Positions 22,943 through 30,660 of a stretch of 32,157 nt of DNA are shown one piece after another. Positions within the stretch are counted from its first letter, which is position 1. Every line of letters begins with the position of its first letter. The translations under genes and the position numbers were made by a program. The notes under the pieces are model-generated. The model was not told where the DNA came from, did not search any database, and worked only from the letters and a program-made list of their open reading frames with translations. Origin of the DNA: Mesorhizobium waimense (GTDB lineage: Bacteria; Pseudomonadota; Alphaproteobacteria; Rhizobiales; Rhizobiaceae); contig NZ_QZWZ01000059.1 in the NCBI RefSeq assembly GCF_003601975.1, positions 1-32,157 of the forward strand. The letters are read 5' to 3'.

Positions 22943-23302
22943 TCAGGTCGGTGAGCTCGACCTGGAAGAGCTCATGCAGGCCATCTTGCACTCCATGATG
23001 CGACCCCGTGCCTCAACAGCCAACAGGTATTCGGCCTTGGCCCGGCGGTCGCCTCGGCTGGTCGCAGGATGGGAGCAGATGGCTAGCAGTGCTTCCTCTT
23101 CAATTCGGTCTGCACTCTTCCGGTCGTGCCAGCTGCTGTCCGCTCGGTGGACAACCCTATGGAGCGCCTCATAGGCGGTCCCGTGGGTTGCGATCAGGGC
23201 CTGCAATTCGCGTGAACTTCCTTCACCTTCAGCAAACGTCGGTTCAACGACAGACGCAACGGCGGTGAACGCAAGAAATGTACGGCGGGTGACTCCAGGC
23301 AT
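22943..23302 (-). CDS. Tat-signal small helical protein with altered C-terminus
   Basis: A 119-residue frame starting MPGVTRRTFLAFTAVASVVE. The RRTFLAF motif and hydrophobic stretch, ending in an FAEG-type cleavage region, form a twin-arginine-like signal. The middle is helical (ELQALIATHGTAYEALHRVV, then EEEALLAICSHPATS and RRAKAEYLLAVEARG) and belongs to a rhizobial family of unknown function whose members end in an acidic amphipathic helix. Here the last 19 residues (IMECKMACMSSSRSSSPT) are unlike that. The opposite strand of the same DNA encodes the expected ELDLEELMQAILHSMM, suggesting a local inversion of about 51 bp. The protein may still fold if the last helix is dispensable. Confidence 0.6.
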   Translation of the reverse strand: MPGVTRRTFLAFTAVASVVEPTFAEGEGSSRELQALIATHGTAYEALHRVVHRADSSWHDRKSADRIEEEALLAICSHPATSRGDRRAKAEYLLAVEARGRIMECKMACMSSSRSSSPT

Positions 23303-23448
23303 GCCTCATATCCTTGCCGATTGATGAGTGCGAGCACCATAGCATCGGCGCGCCGGTTCGCAGAGGTGCACAACAACGCGATCACACTGCGATATGCGCC
23401 GCGTCAACGGCATTCTAGGCATTGCTGAATTGCCTAGACACCAGAACG

Positions 23449-23934
23449 TCAGGCCCGACGCGGGAAGTATGAAAATTGGTGGAAATTCCGCGGCTCAGTT
23501 TCGAGAATCGCCAACGCCTCATCGGATGACTGTGCCTGTCGGAGTCGCTCCAGAACCTGAGATGCCCGAAACAGCCGGCATATTTGCGAAAGGGCAGGGA
23601 GGAAGGCTGAGGTGGCAGAGCGCGGCCAGAGTACAGTGTAAATGAGATCGACGGGATCGTCGTCGGGGCCGTCGAAATCAATAGGCTGGGCCAAGCGTGT
23701 CAAAGACGCGACAGGCAAAGAGATTGTGCCAAGTAGAGCGTGGGGGATCGCGACGCCACGACCGATGCCCGTCGAGCCGAGACCCTCGCGGTCGAAAAGA
23801 CCACGCAGAACCATCTGCTCGTCAAGCCCAGTTCTCCGAGCAATCCTGATCGCAATTTTTGACAAGGCTGAATGCTTTCCCTTGATCACAAGGTCAAGCG
23901 AAATGTCTTCTTCTTGCAAGATGGGGGAGATCAT
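23449..23934 (-). CDS. PTS EIIA-Ntr-like protein (PtsN family)
   Basis: A 161-residue EIIA domain of the nitrogen-related phosphotransferase system. The phospho-accepting histidine lies in GVAIPHALL (about residue 65). The preceding GLFDREGLGSTGIGRG is the family signature. PtsN-type proteins do not transport sugar; they receive phosphate from NPr and modulate potassium transport, metabolism and regulators. The start at 23932-23934 (MISPILQEE) is favoured because GGAGG lies about eight bases upstream; a longer in-frame ATG at 23949 would begin within that site. The canonical rhizobial ptsN sits beside rpoN, so this unlinked copy is probably a paralogue. Confidence 0.9.
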   Translation of the reverse strand: MISPILQEEDISLDLVIKGKHSALSKIAIRIARRTGLDEQMVLRGLFDREGLGSTGIGRGVAIPHALLGTISLPVASLTRLAQPIDFDGPDDDPVDLIYTVLWPRSATSAFLPALSQICRLFRASQVLERLRQAQSSDEALAILETEPRNFHQFSYFPRRA

Positions 23935-24044
23935 CCGGGTAACCTCCATGTCGATCCAAACGCGATCGCAAATGAGCGTTCAGCCGCACTGGTTAAACAG
24001 GGGCAGGGTTCACAGTGGACTGAGTTGTGGAGATCCTGGCTGTC

Positions 24045-24076
24045 CCGGACGCGAAGCCAGGGCTTCTCGCGTCCGG
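24045..24076. other. Strong hairpin in the intergenic region
   Basis: CCGGACGCGAAGCC (24045-24058) pairs with GGCTTCTCGCGTCCGG (24061-24076), 14 bp with a two-base bulge and a two-base loop. On the plus strand CTAATGGCCCGTTTT follows. It lies between the divergent PtsN-like gene and the cupredoxin operon; possibly a transcription stop or a barrier to read-through. Confidence 0.4.
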
Positions 24077-24195
24077 CTAATGGCCCGTTTTGAGGAGTTT
24101 CGGCTCTCGCCGGAAATCGAGGTTGAAAATATTCATAGCAATTCAGAGGTAGTAAATTGATTTTCGAAATCAAGCAAAACAGGTGCGCGCCTGAT

Positions 24196-24239
24196 AGCAG
24201 AAATAATGCACTGAAATGCCAGCTAATTTCGTTTGACGA
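24196..24239 (+). promoter_or_regulatory. LysR-box-like element, copy A, before the cupredoxin operon
   Basis: This copy aligns without gaps to the elements at 27106 and 31804: AGCA, then AA, then TGC at offset 11-13, AA at 18-19, and AATTTCGTTTG at 24225-24235. The 3' end merges with a TTGACG hexamer at 24233-24238 that could be the -35 box. It lies about 125 bases before the ATG at 24363. The binding protein is inferred to be the LysR regulator encoded at 26245-27096. Confidence 0.55.
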
Positions 24240-24362
24240 CCAGAACAGTCTCCTGCTTGCTGGTCGGACGCGAATAGGTCGTGGAAACAAGTGAATCGGA
24301 TTTTTAGACCGGCTTCCAGATCTTCGGCCATCGCGGTTTTTAGTTCACAAGGAGATACCGTG

Positions 24363-24776
24363 ATGAAAGAACTTGTCCTTGCAGTTGCCCTGACAACGGG
24401 CAGTTCGCTTTGCGCCATGGCGGCGGATCAGGTCACCAAAGCCCCGCCCGCGGCTCCTTACGAACAGGTCAGCAAGCTTGTGAAGCTGCCCGACTTCCTG
24501 CCGGGCATGGGCCAACTTTTCGTTGATCCGACGACATTGCCTGCCGGACCATTCCTTGCCTATGACCACGATGGCAAGCTTGTCAGCACGATCTATATGC
24601 TGCCGACCAAGGACCTCAATCCGGACAAGCGTTTTGACGACCTCGCTTCACCTGGCGGCAATGTCGACCATGTCGACGTCTACTACAATGCCGGCCATCC
24701 GGGAGTAGAAGAGCCGCATGTCCACGTCGTGCTGTGGCATGTTGCGGCGCCTGACGAGGCACGGGTCGCCAAATGA
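24363..24776 (+). CDS. Secreted His-rich small protein, TTHB210/DUF5602-like
   Basis: A 137-residue exported protein with signal peptide MKELVLAVALTTGSSLCAMA. The mature part (about 116 residues) is beta-rich and ends with VDVYYNAGHPGVEEPHVHVV and LWHV, a histidine cluster (four His in 20 residues) that may bind a metal. The pattern resembles TTHB210-like/DUF5602 domains, tentatively. AAGGAG nine bases upstream supports the ATG. Its last codon overlaps the start of the cupredoxin gene (ATGA at 24773-24776), so the two products are made together and may cooperate in the periplasm, for example in copper handling or electron transfer. Confidence 0.85.
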   Translation: MKELVLAVALTTGSSLCAMAADQVTKAPPAAPYEQVSKLVKLPDFLPGMGQLFVDPTTLPAGPFLAYDHDGKLVSTIYMLPTKDLNPDKRFDDLASPGGNVDHVDVYYNAGHPGVEEPHVHVVLWHVAAPDEARVAK

Positions 24777-25297
24777 CACTGACGCGTCGTGAGATCATGG
24801 GAGGGGGCGGCGGGCTCGCTGCCGCCCTTTCCCTCTCTTCTCTGGCCGTGTGGGGCGGCGAGATTGTTGAAATCAAGATGCAAGGGAACGAAGACGGGTC
24901 ACACGTTTGGTTCGACCCGATAGGCATTCTGATCAAACCAGGACAGACGATCCGCTGGATCAACCTCAATCCCGGCAATTCCCACACGACGACGGCCTAC
25001 AATCCGGCAAACTTCGAGCGACCGCTGCGCATGCCCAAGGCCGCAAAATCTTGGGATTCCGATTATCTCCTACCCAACGAGAGCTTTTCAGTCACCTTCA
25101 CCGAACAGGGGGTCTATGACTATTTTTGCATTCCGCATGAGCATGCTGGAATGGTCGGCCGCATCATTGTCGGCGAACCCGAAATGCATGGCTGGACTGA
25201 ACTGGTCGGCACGAATGGAGACCTCCCAGAGGTGGCCCTCAAGGCGTTTCCGATGGTCGAAGACATCCTGACGAAAGGGATCGTTCGGCGCACCTAA
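24773..25297 (+). CDS. Cupredoxin (plastocyanin/pseudoazurin-like blue copper protein)
   Basis: A 174-residue protein exported through a twin-arginine-like signal (TRREIMGGGGGLAAALSL). The type 1 copper site is intact: His71 in GNSHTTTAY, then Cys119, His122 and Met127 in YFCIPHEHAGMVG (C-x2-H-x4-M). Such proteins shuttle electrons in the periplasm. The C-terminal 45 residues (EMHGWTELVGTNGDLPEVAL onward) extend past the fold. It is translationally coupled to the His-rich gene upstream. It belongs to the proposed LysR regulon, together with a GMC dehydrogenase and cytochrome c, and could serve as an alternative electron acceptor. Confidence 0.92.
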   Translation: MTLTRREIMGGGGGLAAALSLSSLAVWGGEIVEIKMQGNEDGSHVWFDPIGILIKPGQTIRWINLNPGNSHTTTAYNPANFERPLRMPKAAKSWDSDYLLPNESFSVTFTEQGVYDYFCIPHEHAGMVGRIIVGEPEMHGWTELVGTNGDLPEVALKAFPMVEDILTKGIVRRT

Positions 25298-25342
25298 ACA
25301 TGCGTGTCGGAGCATGACGACCAGCAACAAGGAGAACCAAAT

Positions 25343-25477
25343 ATGACGATGCGAAGGAGCGCGAGTTTCCTGGTGTCGTCAGTGATCTGTAGGGGCGACC
25401 TTCATGACAGACCGCGCGTTTCCATACGATATTCAATCACCAGCGAAGCGCGACGAGCGCTGTCAGGTATCGGATAA
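25343..25477 (+). CDS. Possible small leader peptide overlapping the kinase start
   Basis: The frame MTMRRSASFLVSSVICRGDL has an excellent AAGGAG site eight bases upstream, better than that of the kinase gene it overlaps in another frame. It runs 44 codons and is basic. It could be a translational leader for the kinase or the stump of a signal-peptide gene. Its sequence beyond residue 16 is kinase shadow, so a truncated gene is more likely. Confidence 0.27.
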   Translation: MTMRRSASFLVSSVICRGDLHDRPRVSIRYSITSEARRALSGIG

Positions 25478-26228
25478 GCCTCTCGATGCCGGGACCGCAG
25501 CCCAACAACATGAGCGTGCCACATATCGGCTTGCCGCCTTAGGCGAGATGACTGGCGGTATTGCCCATGATTTCAGAAACCTCCTAGCAGTAATCGAAAC
25601 CGGCTTGAGGTCTGCTGCGAAAAGCGCCGACGAACCTGAAAGCGTGCGCGCCTACATTGCGGCAGCGCGGGAAGGAATCGATCGAGGGATCGACCTAACG
25701 TCACAGCTACTCGCCTTCGCAAAACATCAGGAACTCGATATCCACGCTGGCAATTTGAATGAGTTCCTCAAGTCTTTCGAGCCCTTCCTGAGGTATGGCG
25801 CGGGTCCCGATGTCCGCGTCAAGCTGGAGCTTGGTTCCGACATCCCGGACTGCTTGATCGACCCGGCGCTGTTCGACGCTGCAGTGCTTAATCTCGTCAT
25901 GAATGCACGAGATGCGATGTCAAGTGGCGGGGAGATCCACGTCACCACCGAGCGATTGGTGCAGACGGCCCCGACGCCTGACCCGCCCGGACCCGGAACC
26001 TACGCATGCGTTCGTGTCAATGACCATGGTTGCGGGATGGCTCCGGAAGTCTTGCGAAGGGTGTTCGATCCTTTCTTCACGACGAAGGGTGAGAAGGGCA
26101 CCGGGATAGGGATGTTGCAAGTGCAGGCATTGGCGCAGGCGGTTAATGGTCGGATCCGGATAAGAAGTGAACGAGGGATTGGAACAACGGTCGACCTTCT
26201 GTTCCCGTCAATCCAAGCGGACAATTAG
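25404..26228 (+). CDS. Soluble histidine kinase without sensor domain
   Basis: A 274-residue kinase. A short hydrophilic N-terminus of about 40 residues is followed by the HisKA dimerisation domain with His55 in GEMTGGIAHDFRNLL. The HATPase_c domain carries LNLVMNARDAM (about 162-172), NDHGCGM (206-212) and FDPFFTTKGEKGTGIGM (221-237). The GIAHDFRN box is of the NtrB-like type. There are no membrane segments, PAS domain or receiver, so it is probably cytosolic with the signal delivered by a partner. No response regulator is adjacent. It follows the cupredoxin gene by 106 bases on the same strand and may belong to the same transcript. Confidence 0.92.
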   Translation: MTDRAFPYDIQSPAKRDERCQVSDKPLDAGTAAQQHERATYRLAALGEMTGGIAHDFRNLLAVIETGLRSAAKSADEPESVRAYIAAAREGIDRGIDLTSQLLAFAKHQELDIHAGNLNEFLKSFEPFLRYGAGPDVRVKLELGSDIPDCLIDPALFDAAVLNLVMNARDAMSSGGEIHVTTERLVQTAPTPDPPGPGTYACVRVNDHGCGMAPEVLRRVFDPFFTTKGEKGTGIGMLQVQALAQAVNGRIRIRSERGIGTTVDLLFPSIQADN

Positions 26229-26244
26229 ACGCCCAACAAGAGCC

Positions 26245-27096
26245 CTATAATTCGATGTCGGCGCTCGCGACGGAATGCAATCCTGCCAGGGCAGGACCTA
26301 CTACGCTCTCGTCCGCACTTGCGGATTGCACCGCGTAAACCGGATAGGAGAACTGCGGCATTTCAGGCACAAGATGCAGGCGGCCAGCCGCTATGTGGGG
26401 CTGCACTGAGCTCATTCTGAAATATCCGGAGCCGCCGGTCGCAAGAACATAGTTCAGTGCGAGCGGACCGAGATCAAAAGAAAGATCCGGCGCAGCGCTC
26501 GGGAAATTCATCCCGTGGTGAAGTCCAAAATCCGGCCCCCAATCCATATAAACATAATCGGATTCGTCCAGGAGGCGCGCTTCGGAATTGGTAGTCACGA
26601 GAACGAGTTTTTCCTCCAGAAGCAGATCGATCTTCAAACCCGGTCTGTGCGGGGGCGCGTACATGATAGCTAAGTCGACCATTCCCGACGCGACCTGATT
26701 GATCAAATCCTGCGGCACATCGACGTGCACTCGAAGTGCAATATCCTGCAGCGAGCGTCGCATCCATCGGACCCAATCGAGCAGAAGTGGTTGCGCAAGG
26801 CTGACTTCGCTGCCGACCGTCAGAACAGCTCGGCGTCCCGGTGGCACCGCAACTTGGTGAAGCGTGCGTTGCCATAGTTGGACGAACATCGGGGCGTGGC
26901 GCAGGAATTGCTCACCGGCCGGGGTCAGCGAAGCTCCGCCTTTGTGGCGAACAAAAAGAGTGCGGCCCAATTGCTGCTCGAGGTTGCGGATTCGAGCGCT
27001 TACGGTCGTCTGGGCGACATTCAGGCGCTCCGAGGCCCGAATGAAACTCCCCGTCGAAACGATCTCGATAAAAGTGCGGGCCAGCTCAATGTCCAT
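26245..27096 (-). CDS. LysR-family transcriptional regulator
   Basis: A 283-residue regulator. The winged HTH occupies residues 1-60: FIEIVSTGSFIRASERLNVA, then QTTVSARIRNLEQQLGRTLF. The C-terminal two-lobe effector domain runs to the end. The ATG is at 27094-27096. Only 10 bases before it (on its upstream side) begins element B, shared with two other promoters, so autoregulation and control of the divergent GMC operon are likely. LysR proteins usually act as activators responding to a pathway metabolite; the ligand here is unknown. It is convergent with the kinase gene, 16 bases apart. Confidence 0.95.
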   Translation of the reverse strand: MDIELARTFIEIVSTGSFIRASERLNVAQTTVSARIRNLEQQLGRTLFVRHKGGASLTPAGEQFLRHAPMFVQLWQRTLHQVAVPPGRRAVLTVGSEVSLAQPLLLDWVRWMRRSLQDIALRVHVDVPQDLINQVASGMVDLAIMYAPPHRPGLKIDLLLEEKLVLVTTNSEARLLDESDYVYMDWGPDFGLHHGMNFPSAAPDLSFDLGPLALNYVLATGGSGYFRMSSVQPHIAAGRLHLVPEMPQFSYPVYAVQSASADESVVGPALAGLHSVASADIEL

Positions 27097-27105
27097 AAGT
27101 CATAT

Positions 27106-27149
27106 AGCATAAAAATTGCGTTTAAATGTCAATCAATTTCGTTTGCTAG
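27106..27149 (+). promoter_or_regulatory. LysR-box-like element, copy B, between LysR and the GMC operon
   Basis: AGCATAAAAATTGC at the left and AATTTCGTTTGC (27135-27146) at the right form an imperfect inverted repeat: GCATAAaAATTG against GCAAACGAAATTG read on the other strand. The spacing is identical to copies A (24196) and C (31804). TTGCTA at 27142-27147 may be the -35 hexamer of the GMC operon. The left half lies about 10 bases from the LysR start codon, so binding would also repress lysR. Confidence 0.6.
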
Positions 27150-27283
27150 ATACTTCGCTCAAGCACTAGGCTCGAAGAATTCCACCTTCCCTAGCGCTGG
27201 ATGCTGCGCAGCGCCGGTTGGAGGGAGCGCAAGCTCTCTCCAACCTCACACATCGTTTTGCCTGCAGCGTCACAGGAGAAATC

Positions 27284-28045
27284 ATGTCGACGAGAGAAAA
27301 GAGCCAAGGCGATGTGGGGCGTCGCGACTTTCTGAAACTGTTCGGTGCGGCTGGAGCGGCAGCGAGTACTTTGCCGCTTGGCGGTTCCGCATCGGCCGAC
27401 GAAATGGTGACTGCAGCGACCGGCAAACCGGACCATCAGGTAGCCGACGCCCCGAAATCTCATGTCGGGTACTCGGGCTACGAATTCTTCAATGTCGACG
27501 AATCCGCCTTCATCGAGGCGGCGGTCGATACGCTCATTCCCAGCGATTCAACCGGCCCCGGCGCCAAGGAACTCGGCGTTGCGATCTACATCGATCGGCA
27601 GATGGCCGGCGGATACGGCAAGGGCGACCGTCTGTATCTGGAAGGACCGTTTAGCGAGGGTAAGCCCGAGCAGGGCTATCAACTGCCGATGACGCCATCG
27701 GAACTGATCCGGGCCGGCGTCGCCGACGTCGGTGCCTACGTACAGAAAAGCCACAAGAGCACCTTCGACGGCCTTTCGGCAAAAGATCGTGCCGCGGTGA
27801 TGGCCGAACTCGACGGCAAGAAGGTCGAACTTCCAACGGTGCCGACGGCAACCTTCTTCGGCCTTTTGCTCCAGCTCACGATCGAGGGCTATTTCGCCGA
27901 CCCGATGTATGGCGGAAACAAGGATAGGGCAGCCTGGAAGATGATCGGCTTCCCAGGCGCTGACGCCATGTACATGGACAAGATCGAACCGTTTCGGAAC
28001 AAGCCCTATACAGCTGATCCGAAGGGCATACAGGATCTCATTTAA
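27284..28045 (+). CDS. Gluconate 2-dehydrogenase subunit 3-family protein (small subunit of GMC dehydrogenase)
   Basis: A 253-residue protein. The Tat signal is GRRDFLKLFGAAGAAAS (residues 14-30) and the mature domain has the family elements FFNVDESAFIEAAVDTLIPS and DPMYGGNKDRAAWKMIGFPG. This small subunit carries the Tat signal for the catalytic GMC subunit, which has none, and they are exported together as a complex. The ATG at 27284 has AGGAG six bases upstream; the open frame upstream is not family-like. It is followed by the GMC gene after 27 bases. First gene of the operon divergent from LysR. Confidence 0.94.
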   Translation: MSTREKSQGDVGRRDFLKLFGAAGAAASTLPLGGSASADEMVTAATGKPDHQVADAPKSHVGYSGYEFFNVDESAFIEAAVDTLIPSDSTGPGAKELGVAIYIDRQMAGGYGKGDRLYLEGPFSEGKPEQGYQLPMTPSELIRAGVADVGAYVQKSHKSTFDGLSAKDRAAVMAELDGKKVELPTVPTATFFGLLLQLTIEGYFADPMYGGNKDRAAWKMIGFPGADAMYMDKIEPFRNKPYTADPKGIQDLI

Positions 28046-28072
28046 TCGACGGAAGAAGAAGGAGACTATAAC

Positions 28073-29842
28073 ATGGCCACCAAACTCAACGCGGTCGATG
28101 TCCTGATTGTCGGTCTTGGGTGGACAGGCGGCATCATTGCCAAGGAGCTTGCATCGACCAAGCTGAAAATCGTCGCCCTTGAGCGGGGTGGCCCGCGTGA
28201 CACCAATCCGGACTTCATTGACCCGCAGATCCATGACGAGCTGCGTTACGCCGCCCGCCACGACCTCATGCAGAACGTGCGGCGGGAAACCATCACATTC
28301 CGCAACAGTGAATCGCAAACGGCGCTGCCAATGCGTCAACTCGGCTCGTTCCTGCCCGGCCAGGGCGTCGGCGGCGCCGGCGTGCACTGGAACGGCGTGA
28401 CCTGGCGCTGGCTCGAATGGGATCATCAGGCGCGCACCCGGACGGTCGACAAATACGGCGAAAAGATCATCCCTTCGGATATGCACCTGCAGGACTGGCC
28501 GATCACCTATGACGATCTCGAACCCTATTACGACAATTTCGAAAAAACCTGCGGCACTTCCGGCAAGGCCGGCAATATCAACGGCCGGAAGATCGATGGC
28601 GGCAATATCTTCGAGGGATCGCGAAAGGACGAGTACCCCAATCCGCCGATGATTGCCGCACAAAGTATGGTGATGTTCGAGAAGGCGGCCCGCAATCTAG
28701 GCTACCACCCGTTCCCGAACCCGTCGTCAAACGCATCGCGGGATTACGTCAATCCCGATGGCGTGGCCTTCGGCCAGTGTCACTACTGTGGATTCTGCGA
28801 ACGTTTCGGCTGCGAGGCGAATGCCAAGGCCAGCCCGCATTTCACAGTCATTCCGCTGGCTGTGAAGAATCCGAATTTCGAGCTACGCACGAACTCGATC
28901 GTGCTGAAGGTCAATCTCGACTCGACCCGCAAGAAGGCGGTCAGCGTCACCTATCTCGACGCACGCGGGCGCGAATTCGAACAGCCTGCCGACCTCATCA
29001 TCCTGTCGGCTTACGCGCTCGGCAACGTCAACCTGCTCCTGCATTCGGGGATTGGCGAGCCCTATGACCCGGCAACTGGGAAGGGCGTGGTCGGCCGCAA
29101 CTATGCCTATCAATGCGGTGGCGGAGCTACCGCCTTCTTCGACAAGAAAACCATCCTGAATCGCTTCATGGGGGCGGGTGCGCTCGGCACCTGCATGGAC
29201 GATTTCAATGGCGATAACTACGATTTCGTGAAGGCCGGCTATATCGGCGGCGGCGGCATCAGTTGCAGCAACTCGGGCGCCCGGCCTATCCAGTCTCATC
29301 CAACACCCCGCGGCACCCCGCGTTGGGGCTCCGAGTGGAAGAAGGCCGTGGTCGACAATTATGACCACGCGGCCAGCGTCGGCAATCAAGGCGCGGTGAT
29401 GGCCTACCGGCAGAACTATCTGAGCCTTGATCCGACCTACACCGACGTTTTTGGACGTCCGCTTATGAGGATGACATTCAATTTCCAAGACAATGAGATA
29501 AAGCAGATGATCGCCCAGGCCGACATCTGCGTGACGCTGGCCAAGGAGATGGGTGCGACCAAGATCGATCGAAACGTGCCGCCTGTACCCTATTCGATCG
29601 TGCCCTATCAGAGCACGCACAACACAGGCGGGGCGGTCTTCGGAGCTGACCCAAGCACCAGCGTTCTGAACAAATATCTTCAGGTCTGGGATGTCCCGAA
29701 CGTATTCGTCACGGGCGCCTGCGTGTTTCCCCAGAACGCCGGGAAGAATCCGACCGGACCGGTAGGCGCTCTTGCCTACTGGGCGGTGGACGCGATCAAG
29801 AACCAATATTTGAAGAACCCCGGCCCACTGGTTCCCTCCTGA
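28073..29842 (+). CDS. GMC-family FAD-dependent dehydrogenase, catalytic subunit
   Basis: A 589-residue flavoprotein. The FAD-binding Rossmann motif is VLIVGLGWTGG (residues 10-20), the GMC signature GQGVGGAGVHWNGVTWR spans 97-112, and the C-terminal substrate domain has the catalytic-type histidine at about 516 (QSTHNTGG) and NAGKNPTGPVGALAYW. A cysteine cluster C236-x2-C239-x2-C242-x4-C247 (QCHYCGFCERFGC) fits an iron-sulphur site like that of three-subunit FAD glucose/gluconate dehydrogenases. It oxidises a sugar, sugar acid or polyol and passes electrons to a cytochrome. It lacks a signal peptide and is presumably exported with the Tat-bearing small subunit. Substrate unknown. Confidence 0.95.
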   Translation: MATKLNAVDVLIVGLGWTGGIIAKELASTKLKIVALERGGPRDTNPDFIDPQIHDELRYAARHDLMQNVRRETITFRNSESQTALPMRQLGSFLPGQGVGGAGVHWNGVTWRWLEWDHQARTRTVDKYGEKIIPSDMHLQDWPITYDDLEPYYDNFEKTCGTSGKAGNINGRKIDGGNIFEGSRKDEYPNPPMIAAQSMVMFEKAARNLGYHPFPNPSSNASRDYVNPDGVAFGQCHYCGFCERFGCEANAKASPHFTVIPLAVKNPNFELRTNSIVLKVNLDSTRKKAVSVTYLDARGREFEQPADLIILSAYALGNVNLLLHSGIGEPYDPATGKGVVGRNYAYQCGGGATAFFDKKTILNRFMGAGALGTCMDDFNGDNYDFVKAGYIGGGGISCSNSGARPIQSHPTPRGTPRWGSEWKKAVVDNYDHAASVGNQGAVMAYRQNYLSLDPTYTDVFGRPLMRMTFNFQDNEIKQMIAQADICVTLAKEMGATKIDRNVPPVPYSIVPYQSTHNTGGAVFGADPSTSVLNKYLQVWDVPNVFVTGACVFPQNAGKNPTGPVGALAYWAVDAIKNQYLKNPGPLVPS

Positions 29843-29850
29843 GGCAGCGT

Positions 29851-29897
29851 CTGCCGGATCCGGATCCGCGGTTCGGATCCGGCAGGCTGTGGTTTTT
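29851..29897 (+). terminator. Strong hairpin between GMC and cytochrome c genes
   Basis: CTGCCGGATCCG (29851-29862) pairs perfectly with CGGATCCGGCAG (29874-29885), followed by GCTGTGG and five T (29893-29897). It works as a terminator or partial attenuator and would lower cytochrome expression relative to the dehydrogenase, or protect the upstream mRNA. Confidence 0.7.
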
Positions 29898-29960
29898 CGA
29901 ATCCCGACATTGCCGGTGGGCGGGTTGGAATCCCGCCGCCGCTCATTGGAAGAAACAAAC

Positions 29961-30368
29961 ATGAAATCGACTTTGCTTGGATTGACGACCGCGATTCTCA
30001 CTGCAGTCAGTTCGGCCCATGCGCAGGACGCATCTTCCGGCAATGCCGAAGCCGGCGCCGTCGTCTTCAAGAGGTGCATGGCCTGCCACAAGGTTGGCCC
30101 TGACGCAAAGAACGGAGTAGGTCCGGTCTTGAATGGCGTCGTCGGCCGAGCCGCCGGTGCATATCCGGATTACAGCTATTCAGCGGCGAACAAGAACTCG
30201 GGTCTGACTTGGGATGAACCGACGCTGACGATCTATCTGCGCGCGCCGCGCAAGCTGATTCCCGGCACAAAGATGGCATTCGCCGGTCTCAACAAGGACC
30301 AGGAGATCGCCGACGTGATCGCCTATCTGAAACAGTTCAACGCTCAGGGCCAGAAAATCGGCCCCTGA
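29961..30368 (+). CDS. Class I c-type cytochrome, periplasmic
   Basis: A 135-residue protein with signal peptide MKSTLLGLTTAILTAVSSAHA. The haem-binding site is C39-M-A-C42-H43, and the distal ligand is Met105 in PGTKMAF. The fold and length (about 114 mature residues) match mono-haem cytochrome c2/c550. GGAAGA precedes the ATG at 29961. It lies 118 bases after the GMC gene across the hairpin and is the likely electron acceptor of that dehydrogenase; related complexes use a multi-haem subunit, whereas this is single-haem and soluble. Confidence 0.95.
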   Translation: MKSTLLGLTTAILTAVSSAHAQDASSGNAEAGAVVFKRCMACHKVGPDAKNGVGPVLNGVVGRAAGAYPDYSYSAANKNSGLTWDEPTLTIYLRAPRKLIPGTKMAFAGLNKDQEIADVIAYLKQFNAQGQKIGP

Positions 30369-30660
30369 TTCAGGCGGGCGACCTGTCCCGGCTGCAAAGC
30401 TTAACCTTGATGAAGTTTCTCCTGCACCAGGGCTGGGGTATTCCACGCTCAATCAGATCGGTAACTACCTGCGCAGCCGGTGCCGGCCACCCTGGATCGA
30501 GAGATATCGCGGCGACATCTTCGTGTTCGTGTCGGATGCAGCCGACGAGACAATCCTTAGAAACGAGTTCTCCGGCCTTCTCGATACGGAGACGAACGGG
30601 ACACGAGCCGATGAGCGAAAAAATCTTCAACGAGAGAGTAAAATTGAAACGGGCATATGA
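30331..30660 (+). pseudogene. Start-less coding-like frame, possible gene remnant
   Basis: A plus-strand frame open from 30331 to the TGA at 30658-30660 reads LNLDEVSPAPGLGYSTLNQI, then a segment containing WIERYRGDIFVFVSDAADET and ILRNEFSGLLDTE. The composition is clearly protein-like, yet there is no ATG, GTG or TTG start in its first part. It overlaps the cytochrome end and the DUF488 start. Probably an N-truncated remnant; family not recognised. Confidence 0.3.

Noticed and set aside
27548..28663. 371-codon minus-strand open frame
   Set aside because: Antisense shadow of the dehydrogenase small subunit and the GMC gene.
28883..30091. 402-codon minus-strand open frame
   Set aside because: Antisense shadow of the GMC gene and cytochrome c; no motifs.
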